64,000 nucleotides of DNA from Liopterus haemorrhoidalis (GCA_963971575.1 OZ020611.1:50911466-50975465), one strand, 5' to 3'. Numbered from the stretch's first letter, positions 45,110 to 60,445 are shown. The notes: a model not told the origin generated them from the sequence alone. Numbers and translations are program-made.

Positions 45110-46325
45110 GCTGTGGCCACAACAGTACCGACCGCCATCATAAAGTACTTGTATAAAATACATTCTAGCAGCAGAGTAGAAATAACTTGGCCTAATATTA
45201 TCTAACAGAGATATTATTTATCATGGAAACGTTACATATAAGTATGAAAAAATTGAGAAATTTTTTTGTAAAATTCTTCGAAATTTTTCGTTTTATCAAA
45301 AAACGTCTCAAATAAAAGTTATTAGTTTTCGCATTTATAGCAACTTTTGTTAAATAAATTTTTTCGAAATATTTTTCTGTTGTGAAATATTCGCAAAAGT
45401 CTTAAAATCGACACGAGTAAACTCCCATTTATAGTCGACCGATTTTTACCAAAAGTTGATCAACTTGTGCCATTGATGGCAGAAGCTTAAATATGAAGTT
45501 TCATAAAAATCCTTTCAGCCAAATTTGCTCTGCACGTGTACACAGACAGACGGACAGACGGACAGACGGACAGACGGACAGACGGACAGACGGACAGACG
45601 GACAGACGGACAGACGGACAGACGGACAGACGGACAGACGGACAGACGGACAGACGGACAGACGGACAGACGGACAGACGGACAGACGGACAGACGGACA
45701 GACGGACAGACGGACAGACGGACAGACGGACAGACGGACAGACGGACAGACGGACAGACGGACAGACGGACAGACGGACAGACGGACAGACGGACAGACG
45801 GACAGACGGACAGACGGACAGACGGACAGACGGACAGACGGACAGACGGACAGACGGACAGACGGACAGACGGACAGACGGACAGACGGACAGACGGACA
45901 GACGGACAGACGGACAGACGGACAGACGGACAGACGGACAGACGGACAGACGGACAGACGGACAGACGGACAGACGGACAGACGGACAGACGGACAGACG
46001 GACAGACGGACAGACGGACAGACGGACAGACGGACAGACGGACAGACGGACAGACGGACAGACGGACAGACGGACAGACGGACAGACGGACAGACGGACA
46101 GACGGACAGACGGACAGACGGACAGACGGACAGACGGACAGACGGACAGACGGACAGACGGACAGACGGACAGACGGACAGACGGACAGACGAACATCAT
46201 GCTAAAAATAGTCGAAACGTTATGTAGGGACCTCAATTCGTGGAGATCCATCGAAATCTCGAAACGTCAAAATTGGTATGATCACAATACCTCCCTTATA
46301 GATGTTGGCGGTCGGTAAAAAAAAA
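45110..46325 (+). repeat. Repeat C, copy 4, with a giant microsatellite
   Basis: Full tail from CTGTGGCCACAACAG through ACCGACCGCC, the conserved body, the octamer array at 45543-46193, the CATCATGC block, and the end GGCGGTCGGTAAAAAAAAA. The poly-A shows it was laid down by retrotransposition. It begins within copy 3, so it is younger. Confidence 0.8.
45543..46193 (+). repeat. (GACGGACA)n, about 81 copies
   Basis: About 650 bp of an octamer with no interruption that I can see. Because it contains no stop in any frame it produces long Asp-Gly-Gln-Thr/Arg-rich frames on one strand and Cys-Pro-Ser-Val-Arg-Leu frames on the other, which are meaningless as genes. Uniformity implies recent expansion. 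Confidence 0.97.
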
Positions 46326-46339
46326 TGTATCAAAGAAAT

Positions 46340-46656
46340 AAATTGGCATGCCCTATTAGGGTTCGTCATATGGCAAAAATCGCCAGGTCAAAGTATGATT
46401 CGTTGCCGCATTCGTCTTATTCACCTGATTTAGTTCCATAAGACTTCCTACTATTTCTAAACTTGCAACAATTTCTTTGATGGCAAGAAGTTTTCTTTCA
46501 ATGGTGACTTAAACGCGTCAGCTAGCGACAGCTAAACGGAAGTTTTGAGGATATTGAGAAATGGGACTTTCAGAATGGGATAAAGGTACCAGAACATAAC
46601 TGGCCAATATTTAATTTTCAGACAGATTATATTGAAAAACTAGTAAATCCAAATTA
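46340..46656 (+). pseudogene. mariner-C transposase C-terminus
   Basis: Broken remnants of a mariner transposase end: MAKIARSKYDSLPHSSYSPDL, then LLFLNL, a frame shift, and DIEKWDFQNGIKVPEHNW, closing with DYIEKLVNPN. The YSPDL stretch sits just before the third catalytic Asp region; several stops and shifts are present. Confidence 0.75.
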
Positions 46657-47386
46657 AAACATTTATTCTTTTCATATAAGTTAATATTCTTTTTTTGATT
46701 TTGTCCGAATAATGTCCCATAATAATTTGTATACGTGAATTATTTAGGACTAGTAAAATTTTAGATATCTAAATTCATTTAAATTATCTTCCAGACAATG
46801 ATATATCTTATTCTGTACTTTGCAACTTAACAAGAATAGTAATTAACTCTTCCATGCTTGAAAGCGATCAGATAATCATGACTTGTCATAATTCACAGCG
46901 TTAAGTTATTTCTTATCCCGTGAACAGATAGAAAACGTTTCTTCATCCAACATAATTCTGCGGTTCATACCCTATCATCTCCTAGCCCTTAACCCTGTCA
47001 TATAAGTTTCCGTTATCTCGGTCTAGAGCCGGAGCCGGGGCCCTTTCAAACCTACCTACTACAATTCAGGATTGTTCTCTCCCCAAACCTGCCTTTAAGA
47101 GCTATGATATCAGGGAATTGTTTCACTGGAAACAGGGAAATGGATAGTTTGGGTAGATATATAAAATTTTCAGAAAATTTCATTTTATAGGATTTTATAG
47201 GAATAGTATTCTATTTTTTACGGTAAAATAAAATCTACATTATTATTTTTAAATATTTTATTATGTTGGAATTTGACTTCTAATTCATCTTTTAATAGTT
47301 GGAATTTTAGTTATATAGCCGGGAAATTAAAAAAAAAAACACACACACACACACACACTTAAGTAGTAATCATTTAATTGACTGTG
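46657..47386. other. No gene seen; (CA)n at 47338-47358
   Basis: No coding pattern. A CA dinucleotide run preceded by an A run lies just left of the next transposon. Confidence 0.65.
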
Positions 47387-49098
47387 GGGTCTATTCTCGA
47401 AGCATGATGCTAAAATATTAGCGTCAGAAATTGACGTTAATTTTTTTAACACCATTTTTAACCTAAATGCTATTCGCTAAACATATATGTGTTAATATTA
47501 TAGCGCGGCAGCGTTAAAATAGCCAGTTAACGTTCTACAATAAGCGCCTACCGCAACGGTGGATTTAAAAGTTAACGCTAGTGTAGGGCTGCCATAATTG
47601 TCGGACTACCGAACGCCCCCCCCCCCCCAAAACAACTTAAAAAAACTTTTATCGACAATAATACCTTTACTATAAAAAATTGCACAATATTTTAAAAAAT
47701 GAAAAATTTTAAAGACAAAAAAAAAATAAAGATTGATAATAGGTATTCCAAGAGCAAAACGTTGGGATCAATGGTGAATCATTTTGGAACACTCAGTTCG
47801 ACTGGAAAAATTTGATGTTTTTTTTGTGGATGCGTCTTTATCAAATGTAAAATAATATAATATAAATTAATGGGCGATGCAATTTTATAAAACCAAAAGT
47901 GTCACGTATCACTGTCAGTGTTGCCCGCTGGCAAAAAGTGCTTGCGAATTTCGGTGTTGCCAATGTGCTGCGTGCGCATATCAACATTAGACACTAGCTG
48001 ACTGGTACTCGGCATTACTCCGGAACATTTCGGACCTCGAATCTGTTATATAATTTATATACAGTATGTATATATGTATATGTACAATATTATCGAAAAA
48101 TATTTTTTTAATATGCATAAATTTTAAATCGACCGGGACAAATGACTCTTGACCGGGACACTGGGACACAAACCTCAAAACCGGGACATGTCCCGGTGTA
48201 CCGGGACGTATGGCAGCCCTACGCTAGTGTTTAGTTTGCAAAAATGGCTGATCATATTTAAGTAAATGTCATGTTATTTAAAAAAAATAATAATAAAACA
48301 CAAGACGGTGGGAATATTAATCAACTTTCTATTACTTTTTAAAGTAAATTCTTTACAGTAGAGATAAGAATGACGCTTCATAATTTTTGTTATACAAGAA
48401 ACCCAGACGCAAGTTCAAGTAATTGTATAGAAAGGAAGTAAATGGAGTATTGAAGAGCAGTTTTGGTTTTTGTTGAGACACAGAACTTAAAATTATAATC
48501 CTCTGAAAGCTACAAAACTTCACTTATGCCTCCGCCGTGTTTCAAAATATCGCAGTACATTTTAATGGTGTATTATTTAAAGAAACAATTGATGAGATTG
48601 ATAATGACGATCACAACAGTGTTATTCCAGAGTAGAAATAGCGTAATAAATCAAATTTAATAATTAATATCACCGAACACCTTTTTAAATATAGAATGAA
48701 CATATAATTCACATATTATTAAAAAATTAGATAAACTGTTATAATACAATGTAGTATGTAAATTGACTAAACAAAAGTTGAACAAAGTTATATTTTTATT
48801 TAATACACTGTGGAAACCAGTTATAAGGAGTATCACAGGACCAAACATTTCTGTTCCATTTTTAAAATAAATTTCGCCACTGAATATTTAATTCAACACC
48901 GAAATATTAGGTTAAGATTCTCTTGGCATTTGACTAAATAAATACTCCTGTTAAAATTCAACGTAACAGCGCATGCGTGTGCAGTTAATATTAGCCTCTC
49001 TACAGAATAGCATTTTTGGATAATGATGTTAGAAATGGAATTAAAATAAAAATATTAACCTGATGCTAATTTTAACGCATTTCTTACAGAATACACCC
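47387..49098. mobile_element. Probable PIF/Harbinger-like element with terminal inverted repeats
   Basis: The left end GGGTCTATTCTCGAAGC and the right end read backwards, GGGTGTATTCTGTAAG, are imperfect inverted repeats whose similarity continues about 40 bp (both with GCTAAAATATTAGC or TTAAAATTAGCAT). Around 48350-48640, ASAVFQNIAVHFN and DEIDNDDHNSV in one frame resemble the C-terminal tail of Harbinger transposases, but the evidence is thin. I could not see a clear 3-bp TSD. It contains hAT element 4. Confidence 0.5.
47584..48221. mobile_element. hAT-type element 4
   Basis: 638 bp. Ends TAGGGCTGCCATAATTG and, reverse-complemented, TAGGGCTGCCATACGTC. Exact 8-bp TSDs CGCTAGTG at 47576-47583 and 48222-48229. 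GGGACA/CCCGG subterminal motifs repeat near the right end. No coding capacity. Younger than the Harbinger-like element that contains it. Confidence 0.92.
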
Positions 49099-49390
49099 GC
49101 ATATCTGTGAATTCATGACTTAAGCATGAGATGCGTACGTCCTATATGCAACACAGCCATCGTCCTACTGACGAATGTGCAAGGGCAAATAGTTTCGTCA
49201 CGGATGGCTCGTTACAGTCAAAAGAAAGCGGGTGAATAAAAAAAAAAAAATCGTAAATTAAAGTAATTCGAAGAGAAAGATATCAAAGTATACAAAAATA
49301 TATTTAAATTACTTTTTTTAATATTTTTTTAAAATATTACTTTTTATTATGAGCAAGTAATGGGATTCGAACTAGTTAGAAATTTTAACT
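49099..49390. other. No gene seen
   Basis: A/T-rich, with A and T runs; nothing recognised. Confidence 0.6.
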
Positions 49391-49397
49391 TGGCTAA

Positions 49398-49429
49398 CGT
49401 TTCGATTTATATTTTAAATCTTCATCAGA
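49398..49429 (-). ncRNA. Hammerhead-like motif, copy 1
   Basis: Minus strand: CTGATGA, a hairpin GATTT...AAATC, then GAAACG. CTGATGA and GAAA are exact matches to the two conserved hammerhead boxes. Stems I and III are not established. The copy at 50416 has the same boxes and flanks (GTTAGC on one side, TTCTGATG on the other). Confidence 0.4.
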
Positions 49430-50415
49430 ATTTAGTTGAATAGTCTAGCTAATGACTAGTTAATTAAGGTTTATTTTGTTTTATTTATTTATTTATTTTT
49501 ATAACTAGAATTTATTATTAAGAACCATTTAGTTATAGTTTGATATTGATAATAATTCTAAGCTTTTCCAAAAGTTTAGGCGGAGCTAGTTGGAATTTTA
49601 ATTTTTATAAGTTGTCATGAGCTTTCATTTTAAGGTGTGTAGAGGGCTTTTACTAAACAAAATGATCAAAAGCCTCACTTAAAAGGTAAAAGCAGTGCTA
49701 TATTGTTAAAATCAGCAGAAGGTATATGGTCCATTAATCGTAAAAATCAGCAGGTATACGCTATAAATGAGGGGAGGGTGGTTAAAAAATTGCCAAAATT
49801 TAATTTGAATTAAAACGTAGAACATAGTGTTATAACTTACTGTTATATTTCATGAAATATATCCCAAAGGGCTTGGAGAGATGAATCAGCACTAGTCTCA
49901 CTCCAGCACACTTTCGGCTGCGTCTCTGTTGCTGAGCGGTGGTTTACTAACCAAGATCGTACATATCTTTTTGGTAAAAACTTTTCAACTGGAGGTCCAT
50001 TAGCATTAATGAACATTAGATTCGACACATTTGAAATAAGCAGAGACGCGATGTCAGTACTAATGATTCACCGCCGCTCATATTATTGTATTTGGTTCTT
50101 ACAGTTAAAGATAAAAATTTTGAAAGCAAATATTAACAATTTAAAATATTTGTAAATTTAATATCTTCGCATGTTTTGATTTTTCAATAAGCACAGGGTA
50201 TACGCTATTCGTTAAGATAAAACCACAGGGTAGACAGCCCTGGATAAAAGTTACTCAAATTGAAAATCTAGGTCCGCTTAAACCGAAGAAACAGGCTATA
50301 TGTAAAATTTTCTTTATTAACTTTCAAAAATTGTATCATAAAATTATATTATAGTTGATAGATAATGGGATTCGGACCAGTCAGAAAATAAAAACAAATT
50401 TATTAACTTCGCTAA
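49430..50415. other. No gene seen; repeat D pieces
   Basis: Contains a diverged part of repeat D (GGGCTTTTACTAAAC, AAAAGCCTCA) near 49645-49680 and TCTAGGTCCGCTTAAACC near 50270. No coding pattern. Confidence 0.55.
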
Positions 50416-50446
50416 CGTTTCGATTTTAATTTAAATCTTCATCAGA
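50416..50446 (-). ncRNA. Hammerhead-like motif, copy 2
   Basis: Minus strand: CTGATGA, a hairpin GATTT...AAATC, then GAAACG, as at 49398. Preceded on the other side by a GGGATTCGGACCAGTCAG block that is similar to GGGATTCGAACTAGTTAG near copy 1, so both belong to one dispersed repeat, probably a Penelope-like terminal repeat. Confidence 0.4.
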
Positions 50447-50514
50447 ACTTAGTTAATAGTCACGATATAAAATAACAATTTTAAAATTAATAAAGAACAC
50501 ATCATATTGTCCGG

Positions 50515-50554
50515 TTATTGAACTCAGAGATAAGCTTATCTCTGAGTTCAATAA
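50515..50554. repeat. Perfect 40-bp palindrome without spacer
   Basis: Arms of 20 bases meet at an AAGCTT centre between 50534 and 50535; the left arm begins TTATTGAACTCAGAG. Similarity stops at once on both sides. Confidence 0.95.
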
Positions 50555-50743
50555 TTATTCATTCGTCATGACAAATATTTTCTTTTAACGAAAATGCAGC
50601 GTATGGATTACGTAATGGGTAACATATGCTAGACGCTTTAATCAAACAATAGTTTTTTAATCAAACAGCTGAACGTCATAATGTTCACGTGTCGCAACCC
50701 TGACCTAGGATTATCTTTGTGACAATAAGAACAATTACATATT

Positions 50744-50816
50744 TCCATGGGATTCGGGATTCGAACCTTTAGCACGAGAAGCACGGTCGCTACCTTTGCA
50801 CTACCGTGAACGGCCT
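50744..50816 (-). mobile_element. tRNA-like head of a SINE
   Basis: Minus strand: GGCCGTTCACGGTAGTGC, then later GGTTCGAATCCC, a perfect polymerase III B box at the right distance from the start. The 5' and 3' ends do not form a clean acceptor stem, so a SINE head is more likely than a tRNA gene. Confidence 0.45.
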
Positions 50817-53800
50817 TTTAACTACTAATAAACATGAAGTATTGACAGCAATATGCACACTAGTATGTCTCAATTATATTGTTCGTAAACTTAGTTGCGC
50901 TCAATCACTGATTTTAATTTAATTACTTTCATGAAGTAAGAAACTTCCATAGTAGGTAGGTATATTTTTAATGAACGAACCAGTTGAAATAATTCATTTG
51001 ACATAGAATCAACCATCATTCAAAACTTAATGAAGTATTATTAACAGAAAACAAACAGAATCTAATAATAAAGCTGCTGCCACACATTTCCACAGTTGAT
51101 TTGTGACGTGCTATGTTCTGATATTGTTCCATGTTCTGAATAACATACAATAATTATCTACAAATCGAAACGTCAGACTGTACATGAGTAGATGGCATGG
51201 TTACCGTATCACGACAATGCAAGACTTGATTGAATTACTTTTAATTCGATACCCTGACAATAGTTGCTTAAGCATTCAATCCGTACTATGACGACATATC
51301 TAATTATACAGCGTGTCTGTTACACACCCCAGCGTGCTAGACAATACCTTTGTTGCTGGAACACTGCTTGCTTGCTTGCTGGCTTGCTTCTCTCAACCAA
51401 CCATAGTTTCTACATTGACGGAGTTAATAGGGCACACACTAACACTACGTACTATACGTTTAAAACAATGTTAAAATTTAAAACTAAAAAAAAAAAAAAA
51501 AATGTCAATTTAAAATTCTCACACATATCAGGGATTCGTGGGTATACGGGTATCCCAAATAACTTGTTAAGCATGGTGATTTCGAGAATGATAATAGAGA
51601 AGAAGTCGGTTATATTAGGTCAAAATTGCCGCATTAAGGGGCCATTTTAACGATGTCTTTTTTCCCCCAAAAAAATACATAGGTTACTAGATATGAACAA
51701 AATGTAAATTTTCCGATTTTTAATTTTTGCTCATAAGAAAATTAAAATATTAAGTGATTTTGGTGTGCACTTTCTTGAGGCACTTTTTCATGGTAAATTT
51801 GCAGAAGATCTCATTTTTTTTTCAATCAATTTTAATTTTGAGGAAAAAAGACAAAAATCGTTTTTCTTAATTTTTCATATTATTTACGAAAGTAAAACAA
51901 GACTTTTTTTATATGGTTGAGTAGTAAATAAAGCTCTATTCAAAATTATCATAACCTACTTTCACAAACCACCCGCCGCGAGAATTTCTTTGAAAGAGAC
52001 TTCGGGCAATTTTTAGGGATTTTACAGTCAAGGGTACATCGGGTACATTGCAGTCAATATTTTTGAGAATTCAGATAAAAGAAAATTAGGAATATTAGTT
52101 TACAACACGTAACTTTAAAATATTTTTTATAGTTCATTGTTCAAGGAGATATTTGTTTAGAGTTATTACCTAATAATTTTGAACACTAGCATCTCCTTGA
52201 ACAATCCTAAACCCTTATTCTTAGAAATGCCTAGAAATGCCTAGAAATGCCTTATAAATACACCCGTCTCTCTAAAGATTGGGGCAGAAAGTGTTCGATC
52301 CGGTTAGCGTAAACATCTAAGTTGTTGATTTCGTATCGGCACTGTGTCACCATTCTGGTGGTCTATATTCTACCTATATTTAAATCTTTCAAAATTACTC
52401 TTGTAAATTTTAATAAATAAATTTCATTAATTTTAAACCGTCTTACTTAACGTGTGTAAACCTTCACCTTTAAGAACGTAAATGAACAGCAAAGATGCAG
52501 ACTAATTACAAGACATATAATTTAATTCACATATCATAATGATGAACCCTGGATAACACTCACGCCTACTACCCGAACTCCTTTAGTCAGGAATCTCATT
52601 TCAGTTTTGAGATCAGACTTAATTTTATATCACAGGCTCGCTACCTAAAATCTGTTCCGTTGGTTTAGGTGGAACTAGATTTTCAATTCTAGTTACTTTT
52701 ACCGATTGATTGAAGCTTTTGATCATTTTGCTCAGGAAAAGCCAACTTCAATATATAAAAAATAGCTAATGACAACTTATAAAAATGAAAATTCCGGTTA
52801 GTTCCGCCTAATCGTTTGGAATAAACTGTAGTTGATAATAAAAGGTACAATATTAAAGTGACGGAGCAGAGGCTCGCTACACTGTTGACTTCTTACACTT
52901 ATTAAATACCTACAAAACCCTGAAATGTGTGAAAATTCATACTTCGCTTAAATTTTTATATATATCGTACGCTGACGCTGATATCAATAGTAATATTTTT
53001 GTACATTTCATTACAGAAATACGATATACCTTGTATTACGTACATGCATAGATCATTCAGGGCAATTTGTTGCGATTGCATCACACGAACGACTTTCCTA
53101 ATCTTGTGCAATAATGACTTGACGTTAATCAAGCAGACATGATTATCAATCAAGCACACACATACATATTAATTATATCAAAGTTATCTATAACGTTTAT
53201 AGGATATTAGCAGATACTGGTACCTAAATGTACGTACACATGGTAGGTTAGCGGCAGAAGCATATTTGCTGCCTCAGTTGCTAGATGTCAGCCCAGAACG
53301 CAACGTGACCAATTGTTTATGACACGATTCTAATTGGTATTGTTTCTATCCTTCTCACTTACACACACGCATATGCTGCAGGATTATATTTCTATCCCTC
53401 TTCAACTAATGACCTAATCACGATAATTACATTACTTGACAGTGCGGTTCGCTTGTTTTCCAGTTTTAAAAATTGAAATGAAATGTTTTTCGAATTGTAA
53501 TGATATGATTTGATGGTTTGATAACTGTTTCATGCTAATTTGGAAAATTAAGTGAACTGTTATCTGTGATTTTGTTTCAATTGAGGATTCAATTAAACCT
53601 TTTTTAGTTGTAATTTTTGTATTTAGGGAAGATCCTGGTGTATCTGAAATAAAATTTGGAAGAGGTGGAGGAAGAAAGAAGATATGAAAATAATTGCGGT
53701 TAAGGTGTGGAAATGAAGAGTGAGTAAATAAGTGTTGCCAGAAATGGCATGAATAATAAATAAACTATCAGTACTATTGAAAAATAACATACTGCTTAGA

Positions 53801-53855
53801 AAAAGCACTTAGAGATAAGTTCAGACATATTTATTAGTGTAACCTAAACCCTTAA
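50817..53855. other. No gene seen
   Basis: About 3 kb without a recognisable gene. It holds pieces of dispersed repeats (CACACATATCAGGG near 51520, ACCTACAAAACCCTGAAATG near 52908, repeat D near 52680-52840). A GCTTGCTTGCTTGCTGG tract lies near 51367. A 128-codon frame at 51264-51650 crosses these repeats and a long A run and has no domain. Confidence 0.55.
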
Positions 53856-54920
53856 TACGAGGGTTACCTTATATGTGTTTGCAAACGACCACTAGATGGC
53901 AATATTGAAATGTGCAATATTGAAATTGCAACTATTTTCGTAAAATTTGACATTTATTATTGTGAAATCAGACGTAGCTTATAAATTGACCGAGTAGTTT
54001 GTTGACAGTGAGCGTTAAAAAAAGTCTGTCAAAAAATGGACATTATTCGTGTAGGTTTTCGTTGGATGATTTTTTTACAATTTTAGTAAAGGCCTAAGTC
54101 AACAACAACGCATAGATTCGCTTCGTTCAACTTTTGGTAATGAAGCACCATCAGAAAAGACTGTTTACAATTGGTTTGGAGAGTGTCGTCGTGGTCTTGC
54201 GTCCGTCAGTGATGAATCTCGTGAAGGTCGACCAAAATCGGTTGTGATTCAGTAAACAACGATGCAGTGCGCAAATTGATTGAAGAAGATCGGCATGTGA
54301 CTTACCGTGAGATAGAAGCATCCTTTGGTATATCGCAAACTGCAATACTTTCGATTTTGCATGAACATTTAGCTGTGAAAAAGATTTGTGCCCGATGGAT
54401 TTCGCATAATTTGACCGAAGCTCAAAAAAAGGATCGTGTTGATTGGTGTAAGGGAATGCTAAAAAATTCAAGCTATGCACAGCAAAATACGTATACAACA
54501 TCGCTACAGGTCACGAAACTGGGTTTTATTCATATGAACCGGAAACTAAGCAACAATCCACTGTTTGGGTCTTCCCGAAGCACTTCCAAGAAAATGTTCG
54601 CTTGTTTCTTCGGTTGTACTGGACATGTCGCAACCATTCCTTTAGAGGATAGGAGAACAGTTAATACTGAATGATATACAACAATTTGTTTGCCAGAAGT
54701 CATCGACAAAATTAGGATAAACCACCAAAAACGTCGCATCAATCTTCATCATGACAATGTCAACTTCAGAGTGGAAAAAATTTTTCGAGAGTTGGTTTGA
54801 ACGCATGCAAAAGTCTTTAAATCTTAAAGACGAATATTTTGAAAAACAATAAAACAGTTTGTTCCAAAAAAAGTCTTTTCTTTCTTAGTTTTTGTAAAAA
54901 ATTAAAAGGTAGCCCTCGTA
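53856..54920 (+). mobile_element. mariner-D, whole element with internal deletion
   Basis: Ends TACGAGGGTTACCTT at 53856 and, reverse-complemented, TACGAGGGCTACCTT at 54920, with TA at both sides. Length 1,065 bp against about 1.3 kb for a normal mariner. Same family as the copy at 63647 and as mariner-B. Confidence 0.9.
54036..54852 (+). pseudogene. mariner-D transposase, broken
   Basis: Starts MDIIRVGFRWMIF, loses frame, then from about 54262 carries VRKLIEEDRHVTYREIEA, the second helix-turn-helix region, and AVKKICARWISHNLT. A frameshift follows. The first catalytic site appears as TGHETG, where Asp is expected at the His. The second site HHDN is kept near 54750. Between it and the C-terminus (SWFERMQK, DEYFEKQ, stop 54850-54852) about 250 bp of the normal gene is missing. 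Confidence 0.88.
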
Positions 54921-58377
<3,457 letters not shown>

Positions 58378-58406
58378 AGTTTTGGAACGGAATAATCTAA
58401 TATACT

Positions 58407-58408
<2 letters not shown>

Positions 58409-58498
<90 letters not shown>

Positions 58499-58499
58499 T
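58409..58499. repeat. (TA)n microsatellite, right flank
   Basis: TA repeat interrupted by AAA and TTT, about 90 bp, mirroring 55968-56080 across the Penelope element. Confidence 0.95.
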
Positions 58500-59340
58500 T
58501 GCCCCAAATTGCTTAAAGACAGATTTAAGAAGAGAAAATCTCATTAATTTAACGTAACTTATTCTTATTAACAAATTAAAATGAGAAATAAGCTTTTTAT
58601 TACAAATAAAATGCACTATTTTGCAGTAAGTAAAAGTAAGAGGTAGACTTCAAAAGAAAGAAATAACGTTACATTAAGTAAGGCTCGTGTATTTTCTCGT
58701 TATTACAACATATCTCTACGATATCTTACGATGCATCCCTCGACTGAGAAAACAAAGAAATTAAGACAAACTACTGTCAGAGTATGTAGTTCTATATCCC
58801 ACCAACAGATGGGATTTAGAGCAAATGTGGACAGATTGCACATTATATTTATATTTCACGTGTTCCGGCGCAATTTGTACCAATATTGTGACGCACAATT
58901 GGCCATAAAACAAAACTGGATAGCCCTTTTTTAATACCAGCACAGAATTATTAAAGTTACTGCAATGTTGGTTGGTACTACTGGAATGATTTAGTTCGCG
59001 AATAAAAACATCTGAAATGATTTAGTTATGTTAACTTTGTTTTTTATGAGGTACTTAGTTATCCGATAACGCGTTCCTTATAACATATGTGTGTTTCGAA
59101 GAGATACTTCCAAATGTGCCAACAAAATTTATTGCAATATTTGTTACGCTTAACTATTATAAACACCAGACAAAAGAATAAATTTCATGTATTCTAATGA
59201 AAGAACCAGCCTTGGTAGCGATCCTATTTCACATAGTTCGAGTTCACAAGATTTTAAGTTCAACTGATCCTTTGCGGATTTAAGAAAAAGATATATATAA
59301 AGTTTTACGAATTATTTAGTGCTTAATGTGCTAATTCCAT
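58500..59340. other. No gene seen
   Basis: No coding pattern recognised on either strand. Confidence 0.6.
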
Positions 59341-60411
59341 AGATTGATTTAAGAATTCATGAAAAGTATTATATTGATTCCATCTCACGTCGAAATCAAG
59401 GGCAACGAACAAGCAGACAGTGCTGCAAAGCTAACAATCCAACAAGAAACGCAAAACATCCTAGTACCAGTCATGATGTAAAAAGCTTTTTAAATGAAAG
59501 ATCAGAGACGCCTGAAACATAGAATGGACCAACACAGACACTACCAACAAACTGAGGGTAGTCAAGGATACAAAAAAAAAAAAAATGGAGCCAGTGTAGA
59601 GGAAGACAAGACCAAGTCTCCTTAACAAGACTGAGAATAATCCACACAGTCTTAATACATGCAAACCTTTTACACAACATAGAACCACCGATATGCGAAA
59701 CATGCAACACCAGGGTAACCGTGGAGCACATAATACTACATTGCCAAATGTATGTACCTGAACGAGGAATTCACAACATCCAGAGTACAATCAAACATGC
59801 CCTATCTAACACCACAGACACAACCACAAACTTAATAAAATAATTAAGACAAATAAACATATACAATAAAATATGAAATCCACTGTATAGTTATCCAACG
59901 TAAATGCTTTAAATTAACATGTACCTATTGTAGGGTGACCATTTTCTTAAGAAGACAATGCGGGACAGAGCAAAAAAAAGGTTGTCACTTCCCAAATATA
60001 AGAGAAGAGCAAAAAAAATGTCCTCACCATCCAAATCCAAGTGAAGAGCAAAAAAAGGTACTCACCTCCCAAATTCAAGTGAAGAGCAAAAAAAAGGTCC
60101 TCACCTCCAAATTCCAAGTGAAGAGCAAAACAAAAAAAGGTCCTTATTTCCTCAAATACAAGTTACAATGCGTGACAAAATGTTAGAATGCGGGATTTTT
60201 GCGGGACATATCTTAATGAGGGACGTATCTTAATGCGGGACACCCAATCAAAATGCGGGACAGTCCCGCAAAAAGCGGGACGATTGGTCACCCTAACCTA
60301 TTGTATATTGAGTATTGTAATGTAACACCTATGTAAACAAATTATAAAATTATTCAATGAACCAGGTGCTATTAGCCAAGTAGCCGAAGCACCAAAAATT
60401 TAAAAAAAAAG
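59341..60411 (+). mobile_element. Jockey-like LINE, second copy, 3' remnant
   Basis: Degenerate end of the same LINE family as at 1-1678. Remnants of RNase H (IPSHVEIKGNEQADSAAKL near 59370-59435) and of the C-terminal zinc cluster (ICETCNTRVTVEHIILHC near 59690-59740) lie in different frames. The 3' UTR matches the first copy over its last ~60 bases and ends in an A run at 60402-60410. A hAT element splits the UTR. Confidence 0.8.
59931..60295. mobile_element. hAT-type element 5 with internal short tandem repeat
   Basis: 365 bp. Ends TAGGGTGACCATTTTC and, reverse-complemented, TAGGGTGACCAATCGTC. Exact 8-bp TSDs ACCTATTG at 59923-59930 and 60296-60303. Inside, about four copies of a ~40-bp unit with GAAGAGCAAAAAAA and TCCTCACC lie at 59992-60145. 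GCGGGACA motifs repeat near the right end. Confidence 0.93.
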
Positions 60412-60445
60412 TATGAATTTCAACACATATCAGGGTTCAGAAAAA

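Noticed and set aside
45487..46318. Long open frames of 226-260 codons on both strands
   Set aside because: They lie wholly on the (GACGGACA)n repeat, which has no stop codon in any frame. The peptides are just the translated octamer.
51264..51650. 128-codon + strand frame
   Set aside because: It spans a GCTT tract, a long A run and a dispersed repeat piece; no recognisable domain or coding pattern.
59461..59790. Cys-rich minus-strand frame of 109 codons
   Set aside because: It is the antisense of the LINE zinc-cluster remnant; the real homology is on the + strand.
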